A DNA stretch of 64,000 nt from an uncultured Paracoccaceae bacterium (lineage in GTDB: Bacteria > Pseudomonadota > Alphaproteobacteria > Rhodobacterales > Rhodobacteraceae), in assembly GCA_947503765.1 (NCBI GenBank), contig CANNFA010000006.1:1-64000 (forward strand), written 5' to 3'. Position 1 is the stretch's first letter. Each line of letters begins with the position of its first letter. Both the position numbers and the translations under genes were made by a program. Below are positions 1-8,496 of the stretch, piece by piece. A model generated the notes under the pieces. It worked only from the letters and a program-made list of their open reading frames with translations, made no database searches and had not been told where the DNA came from.

Positions 1-101
1 TCAAAATGTCCATTATCGAGAATGGACACTATCAGCCGCGGTCTCCCCACATCAGAGCGGTCAGACCGGACGCATACATATGGAGTGCTTTCATTAATCA
101 T
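1..101 (-). CDS. Possible partial CDS running off the left edge
   Basis: An ATG at 99-101 on the minus strand opens at least 33 codons with no stop before the window edge. An AGGA lies 4 bases upstream of it. The predicted protein starts MINESTPYVCVRSDR. The codons (ACT, CCA, GTA and others) are unlike the strongly GC-ending codons elsewhere in the window, so this could be acquired DNA or chance. No family is recognised. It lies downstream of the lipB terminator on the same strand, so it would need its own promoter. Confidence 0.25.
   Translation of the reverse strand, partial: MINESTPYVCVRSDRSDVGRPRLIVSILDNGHF
7..28. repeat. Perfect 8-bp inverted repeat, possible operator
   Basis: TGTCCATT (7-14) and AATGGACA (21-28) are perfect reverse complements around a 6-base centre. 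The 22-bp dyad has the size of a dimeric repressor site. It would lie inside the possible partial reading frame at 1-101 if that frame is real, and in an intergenic region if it is not. No T-run follows, so a terminator is unlikely. Confidence 0.35.
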
Positions 102-166
102 GGTTTCCTAGGAGAATCTGCGATTGCATCGCCGCGCGGCCGGGGTTCGAGAATTCCTGTCTTCCC

Positions 167-204
167 GAAAAAAGCGACGGGCCGCCCCCGATCATCCGGC
201 CCGT
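167..204 (-). terminator. Rho-independent terminator of lipB
   Basis: On the minus strand an 8-bp perfect stem (ACGGGCCG at 197-204 pairing with CGGCCCGT at 177-184) is followed closely by six T residues (168-173 on the complementary strand). The stop codon of lipB (192-194) sits in the loop, so the stem begins within the last codons of the gene. Confidence 0.75.
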
Positions 205-881
205 GGTCGAGTAGCGGCAGAGGCTTCGGGGCTGTCGCCGAACGCCTCGGCGAAGGTCGCCTTCAGGGCCATGTCGAGGTCGGCCATCGTCACCGGCAGG
301 CCAAGATCCACCAGCGACGTGATCCCGTGGCCGGTGATGCCGCAGGGCACGATGCCGTCGAAATGGCCCAGATCGGGCTCCACGTTGATCGAAATTCCAT
401 GGAACGACACCCATTTGCGCAAGCGGATACCGATCGCGGCGATCTTGTCCTCGCGCGGGGTGCCGTCCGGCAGGGGGGGCTTTTCGGGCCGCGCGACCCA
501 GACGCCGACGCGGCCGTCCCTTATCTCGCCGGTGACGTTGAAGCGGTCCAGCGTGGCGATCACCCAGGCCTCCAGCCGCTGCACGAAGACGCGGATGTCG
601 CGGCCGCGCCGGTTCAGGTCGAGCATGACGTAGATCACGCGCTGACCGGGACCGTGATAGGTGTACTGCCCGCCGCGCCGCGCCTTGAACACCGGAAAGC
701 GGTGCGGATCGGTCAGATCGGCGGGCCGGGCCGAGGTGCCGGCAGTGTAGAGCGGCGGATGTTCGAGAAGCCACACCGCCTCGGGCGCGGTGCCGGCGGC
801 GATAGCGGCGGCGCGCGCCTCCATCTCGGCCAGCGCGTCCTCGTAGCCGGTCAGCCCGTCCGAGACGATCCAGTCCACCAT
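192..881 (-). CDS. lipB: Octanoyl-[acyl-carrier-protein]:protein N-octanoyltransferase LipB
   Basis: LipB transfers an octanoyl group from acyl carrier protein to the lipoyl domains of 2-oxoacid dehydrogenases and the glycine cleavage H protein, the first step of endogenous lipoate synthesis in the cytoplasm. The 229-residue product has the family features: a substrate-loop motif [11 protein letters not shown] near residues 70-80, the catalytic lysine in [10 protein letters not shown] (K146) and the catalytic cysteine in [11 protein letters not shown] (C180). The frame is open 57 codons further upstream. I chose the ATG at 881 because family homology begins there (MVDWIVSDG) and a purine-rich GAAAGGGAA precedes it. 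It is monocistronic, ends in its own terminator, and is divergent from the secreted protein gene at 1073. Confidence 0.93.
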   Translation of the reverse strand: MVDWIVSDGLTGYEDALAEMEARAAAIAAGTAPEAVWLLEHPPLYTAGTSARPADLTDPHRFPVFKARRGGQYTYHGPGQRVIYVMLDLNRRGRDIRVFVQRLEAWVIATLDRFNVTGEIRDGRVGVWVARPEKPPLPDGTPREDKIAAIGIRLRKWVSFHGISINVEPDLGHFDGIVPCGITGHGITSLVDLGLPVTMADLDMALKATFAEAFGDSPEASAATRPRAG

Positions 882-1072
882 CGCGTCCGTTCCCTTTCTC
901 GCCCGCTCGCCGTTCTGATAGCGCCGCCGCGACAAAAGCGCCACCGATGCGGAATTGGGGGCCGGAAACAGTATGGATATCCGCAATTGAACCGAAACCC
1001 GTCGCCATGCGACATATACGTGATAAACTTGCGGGCATACGCGCCAAATCATGTCCCTCGGGAGGGGAAACC

Positions 1073-2356
1073 ATGTTGAGAGTCAAACTGATCGCCCTCG
1101 CCGCTGCCGCGGCGCTGCTGCTTGTCCCGGTACCGCGTGCCAGTGCCGATTCGGGCGACGCCATCCTCGGTGCCATCGTCGGCGGCGTGATCACAGGCAT
1201 CGCCATCAACGAGGCGAACAAGAACAAGCCGCCCAAGCGCCGGGTCGTGGTCCGCCCCGCGCCCGAAAGCCCGCAGCGCAAGGCCAACCGGCTGACCCAG
1301 ACCGCGCTCAACTATTTCAGCTTCAATGCCGGCTATGCGGACGGGCTGTTCGGCCCGCAGACCGCGACGGGGGTGCGCGCCTACCAGGGGTTCCTCGACT
1401 TTCCGCAGACCGGCAAGCTGGCGGCGGTTGAGCATGACATCCTGATGGGTGCCTACAACCGCGGCCAGGCGGGCGATTACGCGACCGTCACGCTGGTCAA
1501 TTCCAGCCCGCTGGGTCCGCGTGCCCTGCTGGTCGCGCAGCGCGATGCGATGCTGGGCCGTGTCGCCTCGAACCCCGGCACGACCGTTCCCGTCACCTCG
1601 ACCAGCGACGGCGGCCCGACCATCGCGGAAAACGACACCGGCACCCTGACGGGGCTGCCGCTGATCCCGGTGCCGACGGGCAAGGGCAACCTCGCCGATT
1701 TCTGCGGCACCGACGCGGTGACCGGCCCGCGGGTGACGCTGGCCGCGATGGGCGAGCCGGAGCCGGCGCTGAACCAGGCGTTCTGTGCCGCGCGGGCCGA
1801 GGCGATCGACACCGCCGCCACCCTCGCCGCCGCCGTCGAGGGCGTCAGCATGGCCGGCATCGAGGCGCAATGCGACCAGCTTGGCCCGGTGATGAAGCCC
1901 TACGTGGCGAACCTGCCCGGCATGCCGCGTGCCGGCGTGATCGACGAGGTGCGCGATTTCGTCGATGACAGCGGCGCGGATGCGGCGCAGCTGGCCTCGA
2001 CCGCGCGGATCTGCCTTGGCACCGGCTATCGCACCGGCGACTTGGATGCCGCGATCGGCTCCGGCCTGCTGCTGGTGGCGCTCGGCCAGCCGGCCTATGG
2101 CGAGCTGATGGGCCATCACCTGCACCACGGCTTCGGCGTCGCCGCGAACGAGAACCGGGCGCTGGACTGGCTGGTCTGGACGACGGACGAGCTGCGGGCC
2201 GGGGCGATGCCGGTCTTCGGCAGCGGCGACAGCGGCCGCGCCGACCTGGTGGACGAGGCCGTGTACCGGCTGAATGGCGGCGCCGCACCGGCGCCGGGTC
2301 CGTCCAAGAACGCCGCCTCCAAGGGGCGTCTGCCCACGGCCGGCACCGCCAACTGA
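1073..2356 (+). CDS. Secreted peptidoglycan-binding domain protein
   Basis: The 427-residue protein starts with a clear signal peptide ([18 protein letters not shown], cleavage likely after ASA near residue 24). It then has a short glycine-rich segment ([15 protein letters not shown]) that could insert in a membrane or act as a glycine-zipper. Residues about 70-115 ([20 protein letters not shown] and on) look like a PG_binding_1 repeat. The rest has cysteines and no recognised enzyme domain. A role at the cell wall is inferred from the domain alone. The start at 1073 is set by GGAGGGG just upstream. The reading frame is open further 5', but homology and the signal peptide argue against a longer form. 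A strong terminator follows at 2377. Confidence 0.75.
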   Translation: MLRVKLIALAAAAALLLVPVPRASADSGDAILGAIVGGVITGIAINEANKNKPPKRRVVVRPAPESPQRKANRLTQTALNYFSFNAGYADGLFGPQTATGVRAYQGFLDFPQTGKLAAVEHDILMGAYNRGQAGDYATVTLVNSSPLGPRALLVAQRDAMLGRVASNPGTTVPVTSTSDGGPTIAENDTGTLTGLPLIPVPTGKGNLADFCGTDAVTGPRVTLAAMGEPEPALNQAFCAARAEAIDTAATLAAAVEGVSMAGIEAQCDQLGPVMKPYVANLPGMPRAGVIDEVRDFVDDSGADAAQLASTARICLGTGYRTGDLDAAIGSGLLLVALGQPAYGELMGHHLHHGFGVAANENRALDWLVWTTDELRAGAMPVFGSGDSGRADLVDEAVYRLNGGAAPAPGPSKNAASKGRLPTAGTAN

Positions 2357-2376
2357 GCGGGCCGCGACTGCGCGCG

Positions 2377-2410
2377 AAACCGGGCTGCACCTGCGGCCCG
2401 GTTTTCTTTT
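2377..2410 (+). terminator. Rho-independent terminator
   Basis: A 9-bp perfect stem, AAACCGGGC (2377-2385) with GCCCGGTTT (2396-2404), is followed by TTTTCTTTT. It ends transcription of the peptidoglycan-binding protein gene and insulates the tRNA gene that follows. Confidence 0.85.
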
Positions 2411-2490
2411 GCGCTTTCTTCGGACGCGGTGAAAATCGGGCTTCACATCGCCGGGGCGCTCGGGTACACCCCGCGCACCGATTCAAGAGT

Positions 2491-2577
2491 GCGGTCGTGG
2501 CGGAATTGGTAGACGCGCAGCGTTGAGGTCGCTGTGGGGTAACACCCGTGGAAGTTCGAGTCTTCTCGACCGCACCA
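2491..2577 (+). tRNA. tRNA-Leu (anticodon GAG)
   Basis: The 87-base gene folds as a class II tRNA with a long variable arm. The acceptor stem is GCGGTCG pairing with CGACCGC (2567-2573). The anticodon stem CAGCG/CGCTG encloses the loop TTGAGGT, giving anticodon GAG at 2525-2527, which reads CUC and CUU. The T-arm contains GTTCGAG. The discriminator A and the CCA end (2575-2577) are encoded in the DNA. There is no adjacent integrase or att-like duplication. Confidence 0.96.
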
Positions 2578-2672
2578 ACTCTTCTCCCTTGCTTTCAGAC
2601 GATCGGCGGCTAATGCCGTCAGCGGCGCGGCGTCAGCCATGGCGCGCAGCGGCGTGGAAACTGCACCGGATT

Positions 2673-2699
2673 TTAACGGTTCCGTTAACCCCGCGTTAA
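2673..2699. promoter_or_regulatory. CtrA-like box upstream of the polysaccharide transferase
   Basis: The sequence TTAACCCCGCGTTAA (2685-2699) fits the alphaproteobacterial CtrA site TTAA-N7-TTAA exactly. It overlaps a second dyad, TTAACGG (2673-2679) and CCGTTAA (2682-2688). The two sites lie about 60-90 bp upstream of the start codon at 2761. Binding by CtrA is inferred from the pattern only. Confidence 0.5.
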
Positions 2700-2760
2700 G
2701 CCTGTTCTCGCTACACAAGACCCCGGACTGGCCTTTTTCCAGCGATTTCGGGGGGATGCG

Positions 2761-3429
2761 ATGGCCGACATATCTGTTCCGGCCGGCCGCGCGGCGCGGC
2801 GCCTTTGGCCGGCGGGGCCGGCGGCGAAACCGGCGCGGCGCGCTTTCCACCGCAGCGCCGCAAAGCGCGGCTTCGACATCGCCGTCTGTCTTGCGCTGCT
2901 GCCGATGTTGGCCCTGGCCGCGCTGATCGTGGCGCTGCTCAACCCGGCGGTAAACCCCGGCCCGGTTTTCTTCGTGCAGGCGCGGATGGGGCGCGGCTGC
3001 GTGCCGTTCGCCGCGGTCAAGTTCCGTACCATGCGCCCCGGAAACGGCGCGCGCCGCCTGCCCGAAGGCCCGCTGGAGGTGGCGCGGATAACCCGGCTTG
3101 GCCGGGCGATGCGGCGCGCGCGGCTGGACGAGCTGCCGCAGATCCTGAACGTGCTGGCCGGCCAGATGAGCCTGATCGGCCCGCGGCCCGATTGTCTTGA
3201 CCATGCGCGGCACTTCCTGCGCACGGTGCCCGGCTACCGCGCGCGCCATGCCGTGCGGCCGGGGATCAGCGGGCTGGCGCAGACCGAGATCGGCTATGTC
3301 GCCGGCTCGCACGCCACGCGGCGCAAGGTGCTGGCCGATCTCTACTACATCCGCCACTCGTCGCTGCGGCTGGAGGCCTGGCTGATCTGGCGTACATTGT
3401 CGGTGGTGGCGCGGCGGCAGGGGGCGTGA
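2761..3429 (+). CDS. Undecaprenyl-phosphate sugar phosphotransferase (initiating enzyme for polysaccharide synthesis)
   Basis: This is a small monotopic phosphoglycosyl transferase of the bacterial sugar transferase family (WcaJ/PssY/PglC type). It moves a sugar-1-phosphate from a nucleotide sugar to undecaprenyl phosphate at the inner membrane to start an exopolysaccharide, capsule or O-antigen unit. In its 222 residues, KRGFDIAVCLALLPMLA (about 35-51) begins the membrane-embedded re-entrant helix, KFRTM lies near residue 87, and RLDELPQ and SLIGPRP carry the catalytic Asp-Glu and the conserved Arg-Pro. The enzyme lacks the N-terminal four-helix domain of long forms. It stands alone after tRNA-Leu, behind a CtrA-like box, and is 2-7 kb from the kps genes on the other strand, which suggests a shared surface-polysaccharide theme. 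The sugar specificity cannot be told. Confidence 0.88.
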   Translation: MADISVPAGRAARRLWPAGPAAKPARRAFHRSAAKRGFDIAVCLALLPMLALAALIVALLNPAVNPGPVFFVQARMGRGCVPFAAVKFRTMRPGNGARRLPEGPLEVARITRLGRAMRRARLDELPQILNVLAGQMSLIGPRPDCLDHARHFLRTVPGYRARHAVRPGISGLAQTEIGYVAGSHATRRKVLADLYYIRHSSLRLEAWLIWRTLSVVARRQGA

Positions 3430-3436
3430 CGCGCGC

Positions 3437-4063
3437 TCAGGCGTCCCCGTCGCGCAGGACGATGTCGGCGGGGCGGCTGCCGGAACGCACCTTTCGGACG
3501 TTCGGCAGATCGTTGCTTTCGAGTTTGCGGGCGCAGGTTTCCGGGTCGAGGTGCTGCCATCGCGCGGCGAGCCGCCGGGTCAGCACATCCATCGGCACGT
3601 CGAGATAGATCGTCGTGTCCAGCAGCGGCGCGAGATCCGTCCAGGGCGGTTCGTCCAGCAGCAGGTAATTGCCCTCGGTCAGCAGGTGGCGGACGGTTTG
3701 CGGGATCATCCGTGCCCCGGCGCGGGCGATCTCGATCTCGCGGTCGAAGACCGGCACCGCGATCTCCGGCTCTGCATTGGCGCGCAGGCGGGCCAGCATG
3801 TGGCCATAGCCCGCCACGTCGAAGGTATGCGGCGCGCCCTTGCGTGACAGCCAGCCGCGCGCCTTCAGCAGGATGTCGTCGAAATGGTAGCCGTCCATCG
3901 GCAGGATCGCGGCGCTGCCGGGGTCGGCGGCGTTCAGATGGTCGGCCAGCGTCTCGGCAATGGTCGATTTGCCCGCGCCGGGCGGCCCGGCGATGGCGGT
4001 GACATGGCGGCCGGTGCGGCCGCGCCGCTCAAGCTGGGCGGCAAGGGAAGCAATGGCATTCAT
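3437..4063 (-). CDS. P-loop nucleoside/nucleotide kinase family protein
   Basis: The protein has a Walker A motif GPPGAGKST near residues 26-34 and then PMDGYHFDD, the acceptor-site motif of the uridine kinase/phosphoribulokinase/pantothenate kinase (PRK/URK) superfamily. TEGNYLLLDEPPW and VRKV follow further on. This pattern matches the PanK/FrcK-like kinases annotated as nucleoside/nucleotide kinase family proteins. The true substrate is unknown and may be a sugar, a nucleoside or pantothenate. The start is uncertain. ATG at 4063 (208 residues, MNAIASLAAQ) fits the family, and 4081 or 4135 are in frame upstream, but none has a good ribosome-binding site. It is convergent with the sugar transferase gene, with only 7 bases between the stops. 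Confidence 0.72.
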   Translation of the reverse strand: MNAIASLAAQLERRGRTGRHVTAIAGPPGAGKSTIAETLADHLNAADPGSAAILPMDGYHFDDILLKARGWLSRKGAPHTFDVAGYGHMLARLRANAEPEIAVPVFDREIEIARAGARMIPQTVRHLLTEGNYLLLDEPPWTDLAPLLDTTIYLDVPMDVLTRRLAARWQHLDPETCARKLESNDLPNVRKVRSGSRPADIVLRDGDA

Positions 4064-4219
4064 GGCGGTTGCATACGTCATTCGGCCCGGCCTGTCCCGG
4101 AAAAGACGCAGGCGGGCGGACCGAACCCTTCCCATGCGCCGCGCGGGGCCCGAGCCGCTTTCAACCGCCGCGCTTGCGGCCTAGGCTTGGCGCGAAGATG
4201 ATACAGGAAAGGCGCCCTC

Positions 4220-5152
4220 ATGTGGTCCCCGGCAGAGCGTTACCCCGACCCCGCGATCGAGATTCTGGACGACCGGTTCGCCGGTCTGGTGCTGTGGCAC
4301 GCGGCGGTCGAACGGCTTGCGACCGGTTTTCGCTGGTCCGAGGGGCCGGTCTGGTTCGGCGATCACCGCTGCCTGATCTGGTCGGACATCCCGAACGACC
4401 GGCTGATGCGCTGGGACGAGGAAACCGGCGGGGTGCAGGAATTCCGCCGCGGCGGCCATGCCAACGGCAATACCCGCGACCGGCAGGGGCGGCTGATCTC
4501 CTGCCAGCACGGCGCCCGCGCGGTGGTGCGCACCGAGCTTGACGGCACGCTGACCGTTCTGGCGGACAGCTTCGACGGCAGGCGGCTCAATTCGCCCAAT
4601 GACGTGGTGGCGCATTCCGACGGGTCGATCTGGTTCACCGACCCGACCTTCGGCATCCTGTCGCATTACGAGGGCGGCATCGCCACCCCGGAGCTGCCCA
4701 CAAACGTCTACCGGATCGACCCGGACAGCGGCGAGGTCGCGCCGGTGATCGAGGGGATCGACCAGCCCAACGGGCTGTGCTTTTCACCCGACGAATCGCG
4801 GCTTTACCTGGTGCAATCGGGCGCGCCCAAATGCATCCACGTCTTCGAGATGGCCGCGGACGGGCGCGGCGTGACCGAGGGGCGCGTATTCGTCGAGGCG
4901 GGCGAGGCCGGCACGCCGGACGGGTTCCGCTGCGACGCGCGGGGCAATCTCTGGGCCGGCTGGGGGCTGGGCGAGGGGTTGGACGGGGTGCGCGTCTTCG
5001 CCCCCGACGGCACCGCGATCGGCCATGTCCACCTGCCGGAACGCTGCGCCAACCTTTGCTTCGGCGGGCGCCACCGCACACGGCTGTTCATGGCGGCCAG
5101 CCGGTCGCTCTATGCGCTGCATGTCGCGGTGCAGGGGGTTCCCTACGTCTGA
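4220..5152 (+). CDS. SMP-30/gluconolactonase family protein
   Basis: This 310-residue six-bladed beta-propeller belongs to the SMP-30/gluconolaconase/LRE family, which hydrolyses sugar lactones with a bound divalent metal. The expected metal ligands are present: Glu in SEGPVWF (about residue 41), Asn in LNSPNDVV (about 122), Asn in QPNGLCFSPDES and Asp in GTPDGFRCDARGNLWAG. No signal peptide is seen, so it is cytoplasmic. A ribosome-binding site AGGAAAGG lies 7 bases before the ATG. It stands alone between divergent and convergent neighbours, so its sugar pathway cannot be inferred from context. Members of this family have varied substrates. Confidence 0.85.
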   Translation: MWSPAERYPDPAIEILDDRFAGLVLWHAAVERLATGFRWSEGPVWFGDHRCLIWSDIPNDRLMRWDEETGGVQEFRRGGHANGNTRDRQGRLISCQHGARAVVRTELDGTLTVLADSFDGRRLNSPNDVVAHSDGSIWFTDPTFGILSHYEGGIATPELPTNVYRIDPDSGEVAPVIEGIDQPNGLCFSPDESRLYLVQSGAPKCIHVFEMAADGRGVTEGRVFVEAGEAGTPDGFRCDARGNLWAGWGLGEGLDGVRVFAPDGTAIGHVHLPERCANLCFGGRHRTRLFMAASRSLYALHVAVQGVPYV

Positions 5153-5180
5153 TGGCATCGCTGCCGCGCCCGCGTGCGCC

Positions 5181-7241
5181 CTACCGCCAGAGAAAGGCGT
5201 AGCTGGCCAGCAGGCCCTGAAGTTTCGCCAGCGCGCGGTTGGCCGGGCCGGGGCGGGGCAGGGTGCCGGCGGCAAGGCGTTCGGCGACCACCTCGGCCGG
5301 GCAGGGGCTGTTCGTGACCGGGTCGTGATAGCGCGGATAGGCGATCAGGACCGCATGGGCCAGCGCGGCGACCGAGGGCCGCGCCTGCCGCCGCGCCGGG
5401 ACCGCGCCCAGGTCGCGGGTCAGGCCCCATCCCGCATAGAACGGCGTGCCCAGGCAGGTGACGGGCACCCCGCGCAGCAGCGCCTCGAAACCCAGCAGCG
5501 AAGTCATCGTCCACACCTCCGCGACCTCGCCGATCAGCGCCGCGGGATCGGCGCCGCTTGCCACCAGATCGGCGGCGGCCGCGTCGCCGGGCGGCAGCGC
5601 GCCGGTGCGCAGCCCCGCCTCGACATCGGGGTGCGGCTTGTAGATCAGCACGGCGTCGGGGTTGGCGGCGCGCGCGGTGCGCAGAAGGGCGGCATTGGTG
5701 CCCACCGCCCCGGTTCCGGTGCGGATCGAGGCGTCATCCTCGACCTGGCCGGGCACCAGGATGCGGCGGCCCGGTGGCAGGTCCGGCAGCGGCACGGCGG
5801 CAAGGTTGTATTTCGACAGCCGCGCCCGCGTCAGCAACACCACCAGCCGCTCGGCGCGGGCAAGGCGCGCGGGCGGCAGCGCCGCGGCCTCGGCGATCAG
5901 CGCCTCCAGCCGGCTGGGGCGCGTCGGGTCGTAGTAGATGCCCAGATCGTCCGTCACCAGCGACAGCGGCGGCACCAGCGCCGCGCCCAGCCCGCGCGAG
6001 CGCAGGAACCCGTCCTCGACCCGCACGAGGCCGCCCGCGCTGGCCGCCGCGCGGGTCAGCGCGGGCGTTTCGCGGCCGGCCCAGACCATCAGGCGCCGCC
6101 CCTCGCGCTGCGCGGTGCGGGCGGCGCGCGCCGGATCGTCCTGGAACCGCAGCCGCCGTTCGGCGCGGAAGACCCGTTGCAGCGGCCGGCGCTTCCACAG
6201 GCGCATCCCGGCGGCGACATAGCCGTGCCGGTCGGCGCGCCAGGCGTTCGCCTGCGCCTCCAGCGCGGCAATGGCGTCTTCCAGCGGGCAAAGCCGGTCG
6301 CGGTGCGGGTCGTACCATGCCGGGTAAAGGATCATCGCGGCGGCGAATAGCTGCGCGCGGGTCAGGCGGCGGGTGCGGCGGGCGACCGGGTTCTGATCCT
6401 GCGTCAGGCCCCAACCGGCATAGAACGGCTGGCCGAAGACGCGGGGGCGGTGGCCGGCAAAGATCGCCTCGAACCCGAGGCCGGAAGACACGGTATAGAC
6501 GGCCGTCGCCCCCTCCAGCAGCCGCCAGGGGCTGACCGGGTCCGTCAGCAGCGTGATGTGCGGCGCGCGATCTTCCGGCCCGAAATGCCCGGCGCGGTGA
6601 CCCGAAAGCGTTTCGGGATGCGCCTTGATGACGATCCGCGCGCCGGGGTTTTCCTCCTGCGCGAAGACCAGCATCTCGCGGAAGGTGCCGGGGCCGGCCG
6701 CACCGTGGGCGATGGACGCATCGCCGCGCGTCTGGTCGATGACCAGCACATAGGGCGCGTCCGGCACCGGCGCATCGGGATCGAAGGCGTTGTATTTCGA
6801 CAGGTGCGCCGCGCGGATCCAGTCCGACGCGGCGCGGGCGCGGTCCAGAAGCGCGGTGTCGTCAAGCGGATGGGTCGCCAGCAGCGTCTCCAGATCGCTT
6901 GGCGCGCTGCTGTCGAAATGAACCCCCGTCCGGTCGAGTTGAAGCCCCAGCGGCGGGCTGCCCGCGCGCCCCGGATGGACCGAGCGCAAAAGCGCATCCT
7001 CGACGCGCAACACCTGGCTGCCGGTGCGCTTTGCCATTGTCTCGCCGCGCGGGGCGGTCGGGCTTTTGCCCCAGGTGCCGACCCAGTCGTCCGGGCCAGG
7101 CCGGCCAAGCCGGATGTCCCAGCCGGCAAGCGCCAGGATGCGGCGCAGCCGGCGCCCCGTCAGGAACCCGCCGTTATAGACGTAAAGACGCCGCCGGGGG
7201 ATGTTCCCGGCGGCGTCCATTGAAGTGTCGGCGCGGCACAT
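5181..7241 (-). CDS. kpsC: Capsular polysaccharide linker synthesis protein, KpsC family
   Basis: KpsC is a cytoplasmic membrane-associated Kdo transferase that builds the beta-Kdo linker between the lipid anchor and the capsule in ABC-dependent capsule systems. The roughly 686-residue protein shows the characteristic internal duplication. RVEDALLRS with a following QLDRTGVHFD, near residues 80-110, is repeated as RVEDGFLRSRGLG with VTDDLGIYYD in the second half. SKYN, HP and GFEALL/GFEAIF with PFYAGWGLT also occur in both halves. Both repeats look intact. The start is ambiguous: ATG at 7241 lies 10 bases after the kpsD-like stop, and ATG at 7220 is also possible. It is last in the kpsS-kpsD-kpsC operon, and it is convergent with the SMP-30 gene. 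Confidence 0.9.
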   Translation of the reverse strand: MCRADTSMDAAGNIPRRRLYVYNGGFLTGRRLRRILALAGWDIRLGRPGPDDWVGTWGKSPTAPRGETMAKRTGSQVLRVEDALLRSVHPGRAGSPPLGLQLDRTGVHFDSSAPSDLETLLATHPLDDTALLDRARAASDWIRAAHLSKYNAFDPDAPVPDAPYVLVIDQTRGDASIAHGAAGPGTFREMLVFAQEENPGARIVIKAHPETLSGHRAGHFGPEDRAPHITLLTDPVSPWRLLEGATAVYTVSSGLGFEAIFAGHRPRVFGQPFYAGWGLTQDQNPVARRTRRLTRAQLFAAAMILYPAWYDPHRDRLCPLEDAIAALEAQANAWRADRHGYVAAGMRLWKRRPLQRVFRAERRLRFQDDPARAARTAQREGRRLMVWAGRETPALTRAAASAGGLVRVEDGFLRSRGLGAALVPPLSLVTDDLGIYYDPTRPSRLEALIAEAAALPPARLARAERLVVLLTRARLSKYNLAAVPLPDLPPGRRILVPGQVEDDASIRTGTGAVGTNAALLRTARAANPDAVLIYKPHPDVEAGLRTGALPPGDAAAADLVASGADPAALIGEVAEVWTMTSLLGFEALLRGVPVTCLGTPFYAGWGLTRDLGAVPARRQARPSVAALAHAVLIAYPRYHDPVTNSPCPAEVVAERLAAGTLPRPGPANRALAKLQGLLASYAFLWR

Positions 7242-7251
7242 GGCCGGCGCG

Positions 7252-8400
7252 TCAGTCGCTGCCCGAGAAGGTATCGACCGCGCCGGCGATGCCGCCGACC
7301 GCGCTGACCGATCCGGTAAGCGCCGACAGAACCTTGCTCCACTGGGCGAAGGGCGCCTCGGTGACATAGACGGTGTCGCCGTCGCGGATCACGAAGTCGC
7401 GCGCCATGAACAGCCCGTTGGGTTCGGTCAGGTCCAGCACGTAGACCATGCGCTGGGTGCCCAGCAGGTCGGTCCGGCCCAGCACCTGGCTGGCGATCTC
7501 CACCGGCTCGTTGCGCAGGACGAACACGCCGGTCGGATCGGCCGAGGTGGTCGACAAGCCGCCGACCTGGGCGATCGCCTCGATCGCGGAGATGGTCTGG
7601 GTGTCGAACCGCACCCGGCTTTGCGAGCCGGTCGCGCCCAGCGCGGTGAACGAGCGGGTATCGGCCTCGACCAGGATGCGGTCGTTGCCGCGCAGCGCGA
7701 TGTCGGCGCGCGGATCCTCGAACAGGTCGCTGAACCAGACCTCGCCGGTCTCGCTGCCGCGGATCACCCGGACGCGGGCGATTTCCGGCTCGACGGTGAC
7801 ACCGCCGGCACGGGCCAGCATCGCCGACAGGGTGCGCGTCGGCCGCTCGATGGCGAACACGCCCTGGCTGGTGACGGCGCCGGTGACCGAGACCGTCGCG
7901 CCGTCGCCCGCGACGCGGCGCACCATGACCTGCGGGTCGGGCGTCTGGTCGGCCAGCTTTTCGGTGATCAGCCGGCGAATCGCCTCGGGGGTGTTGCCGG
8001 CGGCGCGGATGCGCCCGGCATAGGGCACATAGACAAAGCCGGCGCCGTCCACCTGGACCTCTTCGAGCATGGTGGCATTGGTGCCGGTCGCGGCCAGCAG
8101 ACCGTCATCGACGTTTTCGTAGATCGTCAGGCCCAGCGTGTCGCCGGGGCGGATCGTGTCCGACCCGACCTGGCCGGCATTCTGGAACGCGGTCGAGAAG
8201 CCCAGGGCGGGCACCACGGCGGTGGCGCGCGTCACCCGGTCGTTGACCGACACGATGAAGGCATCGCCCTGCCGTTGAACCGATCCGGCATAGATTTCAC
8301 GTTTGGTGGGGCCGGCGCGCGGCAACCCGCAGCTTGCGGCGAAACCGACAAGCGCCAGGAGCGCGGCCATGCGCGCGATGCGCGATGACTGGATTTTCAC
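7252..8400 (-). CDS. Outer-membrane polysaccharide export lipoprotein, Wza/KpsD (OPX) family
   Basis: OPX proteins form the periplasmic and outer-membrane channel through which capsule or exopolysaccharide leaves the cell. The 382-residue protein has a lipoprotein signal peptide with lipobox AASC and Cys24. A polysaccharide export (Poly_export) domain begins around residue 80 (IRPGDTLGLTIYEN), followed by SLBB-type segments (VSVTGAVTSQGVFAI and the ISAIEAIAQVGGL region). The start is GTG at 8398-8400 with GAGGAG about 9 bases upstream. It lies between the kpsS-like gene (97-base gap) and the kpsC-like gene (10-base gap), so all three are probably one operon. The inner-membrane ABC parts (kpsM, kpsT, kpsE) are not in this window. 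Confidence 0.88.
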   Translation of the reverse strand: MKIQSSRIARMAALLALVGFAASCGLPRAGPTKREIYAGSVQRQGDAFIVSVNDRVTRATAVVPALGFSTAFQNAGQVGSDTIRPGDTLGLTIYENVDDGLLAATGTNATMLEEVQVDGAGFVYVPYAGRIRAAGNTPEAIRRLITEKLADQTPDPQVMVRRVAGDGATVSVTGAVTSQGVFAIERPTRTLSAMLARAGGVTVEPEIARVRVIRGSETGEVWFSDLFEDPRADIALRGNDRILVEADTRSFTALGATGSQSRVRFDTQTISAIEAIAQVGGLSTTSADPTGVFVLRNEPVEIASQVLGRTDLLGTQRMVYVLDLTEPNGLFMARDFVIRDGDTVYVTEAPFAQWSKVLSALTGSVSAVGGIAGAVDTFSGSD

Positions 8401-8496
8401 TGCTCGGTCTCCTCGACCTTTATTGTTCTGCCTCGGCTTTTTTGGCCAAGCTAGCGGAAACAGCGGCCCGAAACCAGCGTGCAGTGGGGGGGCGGG

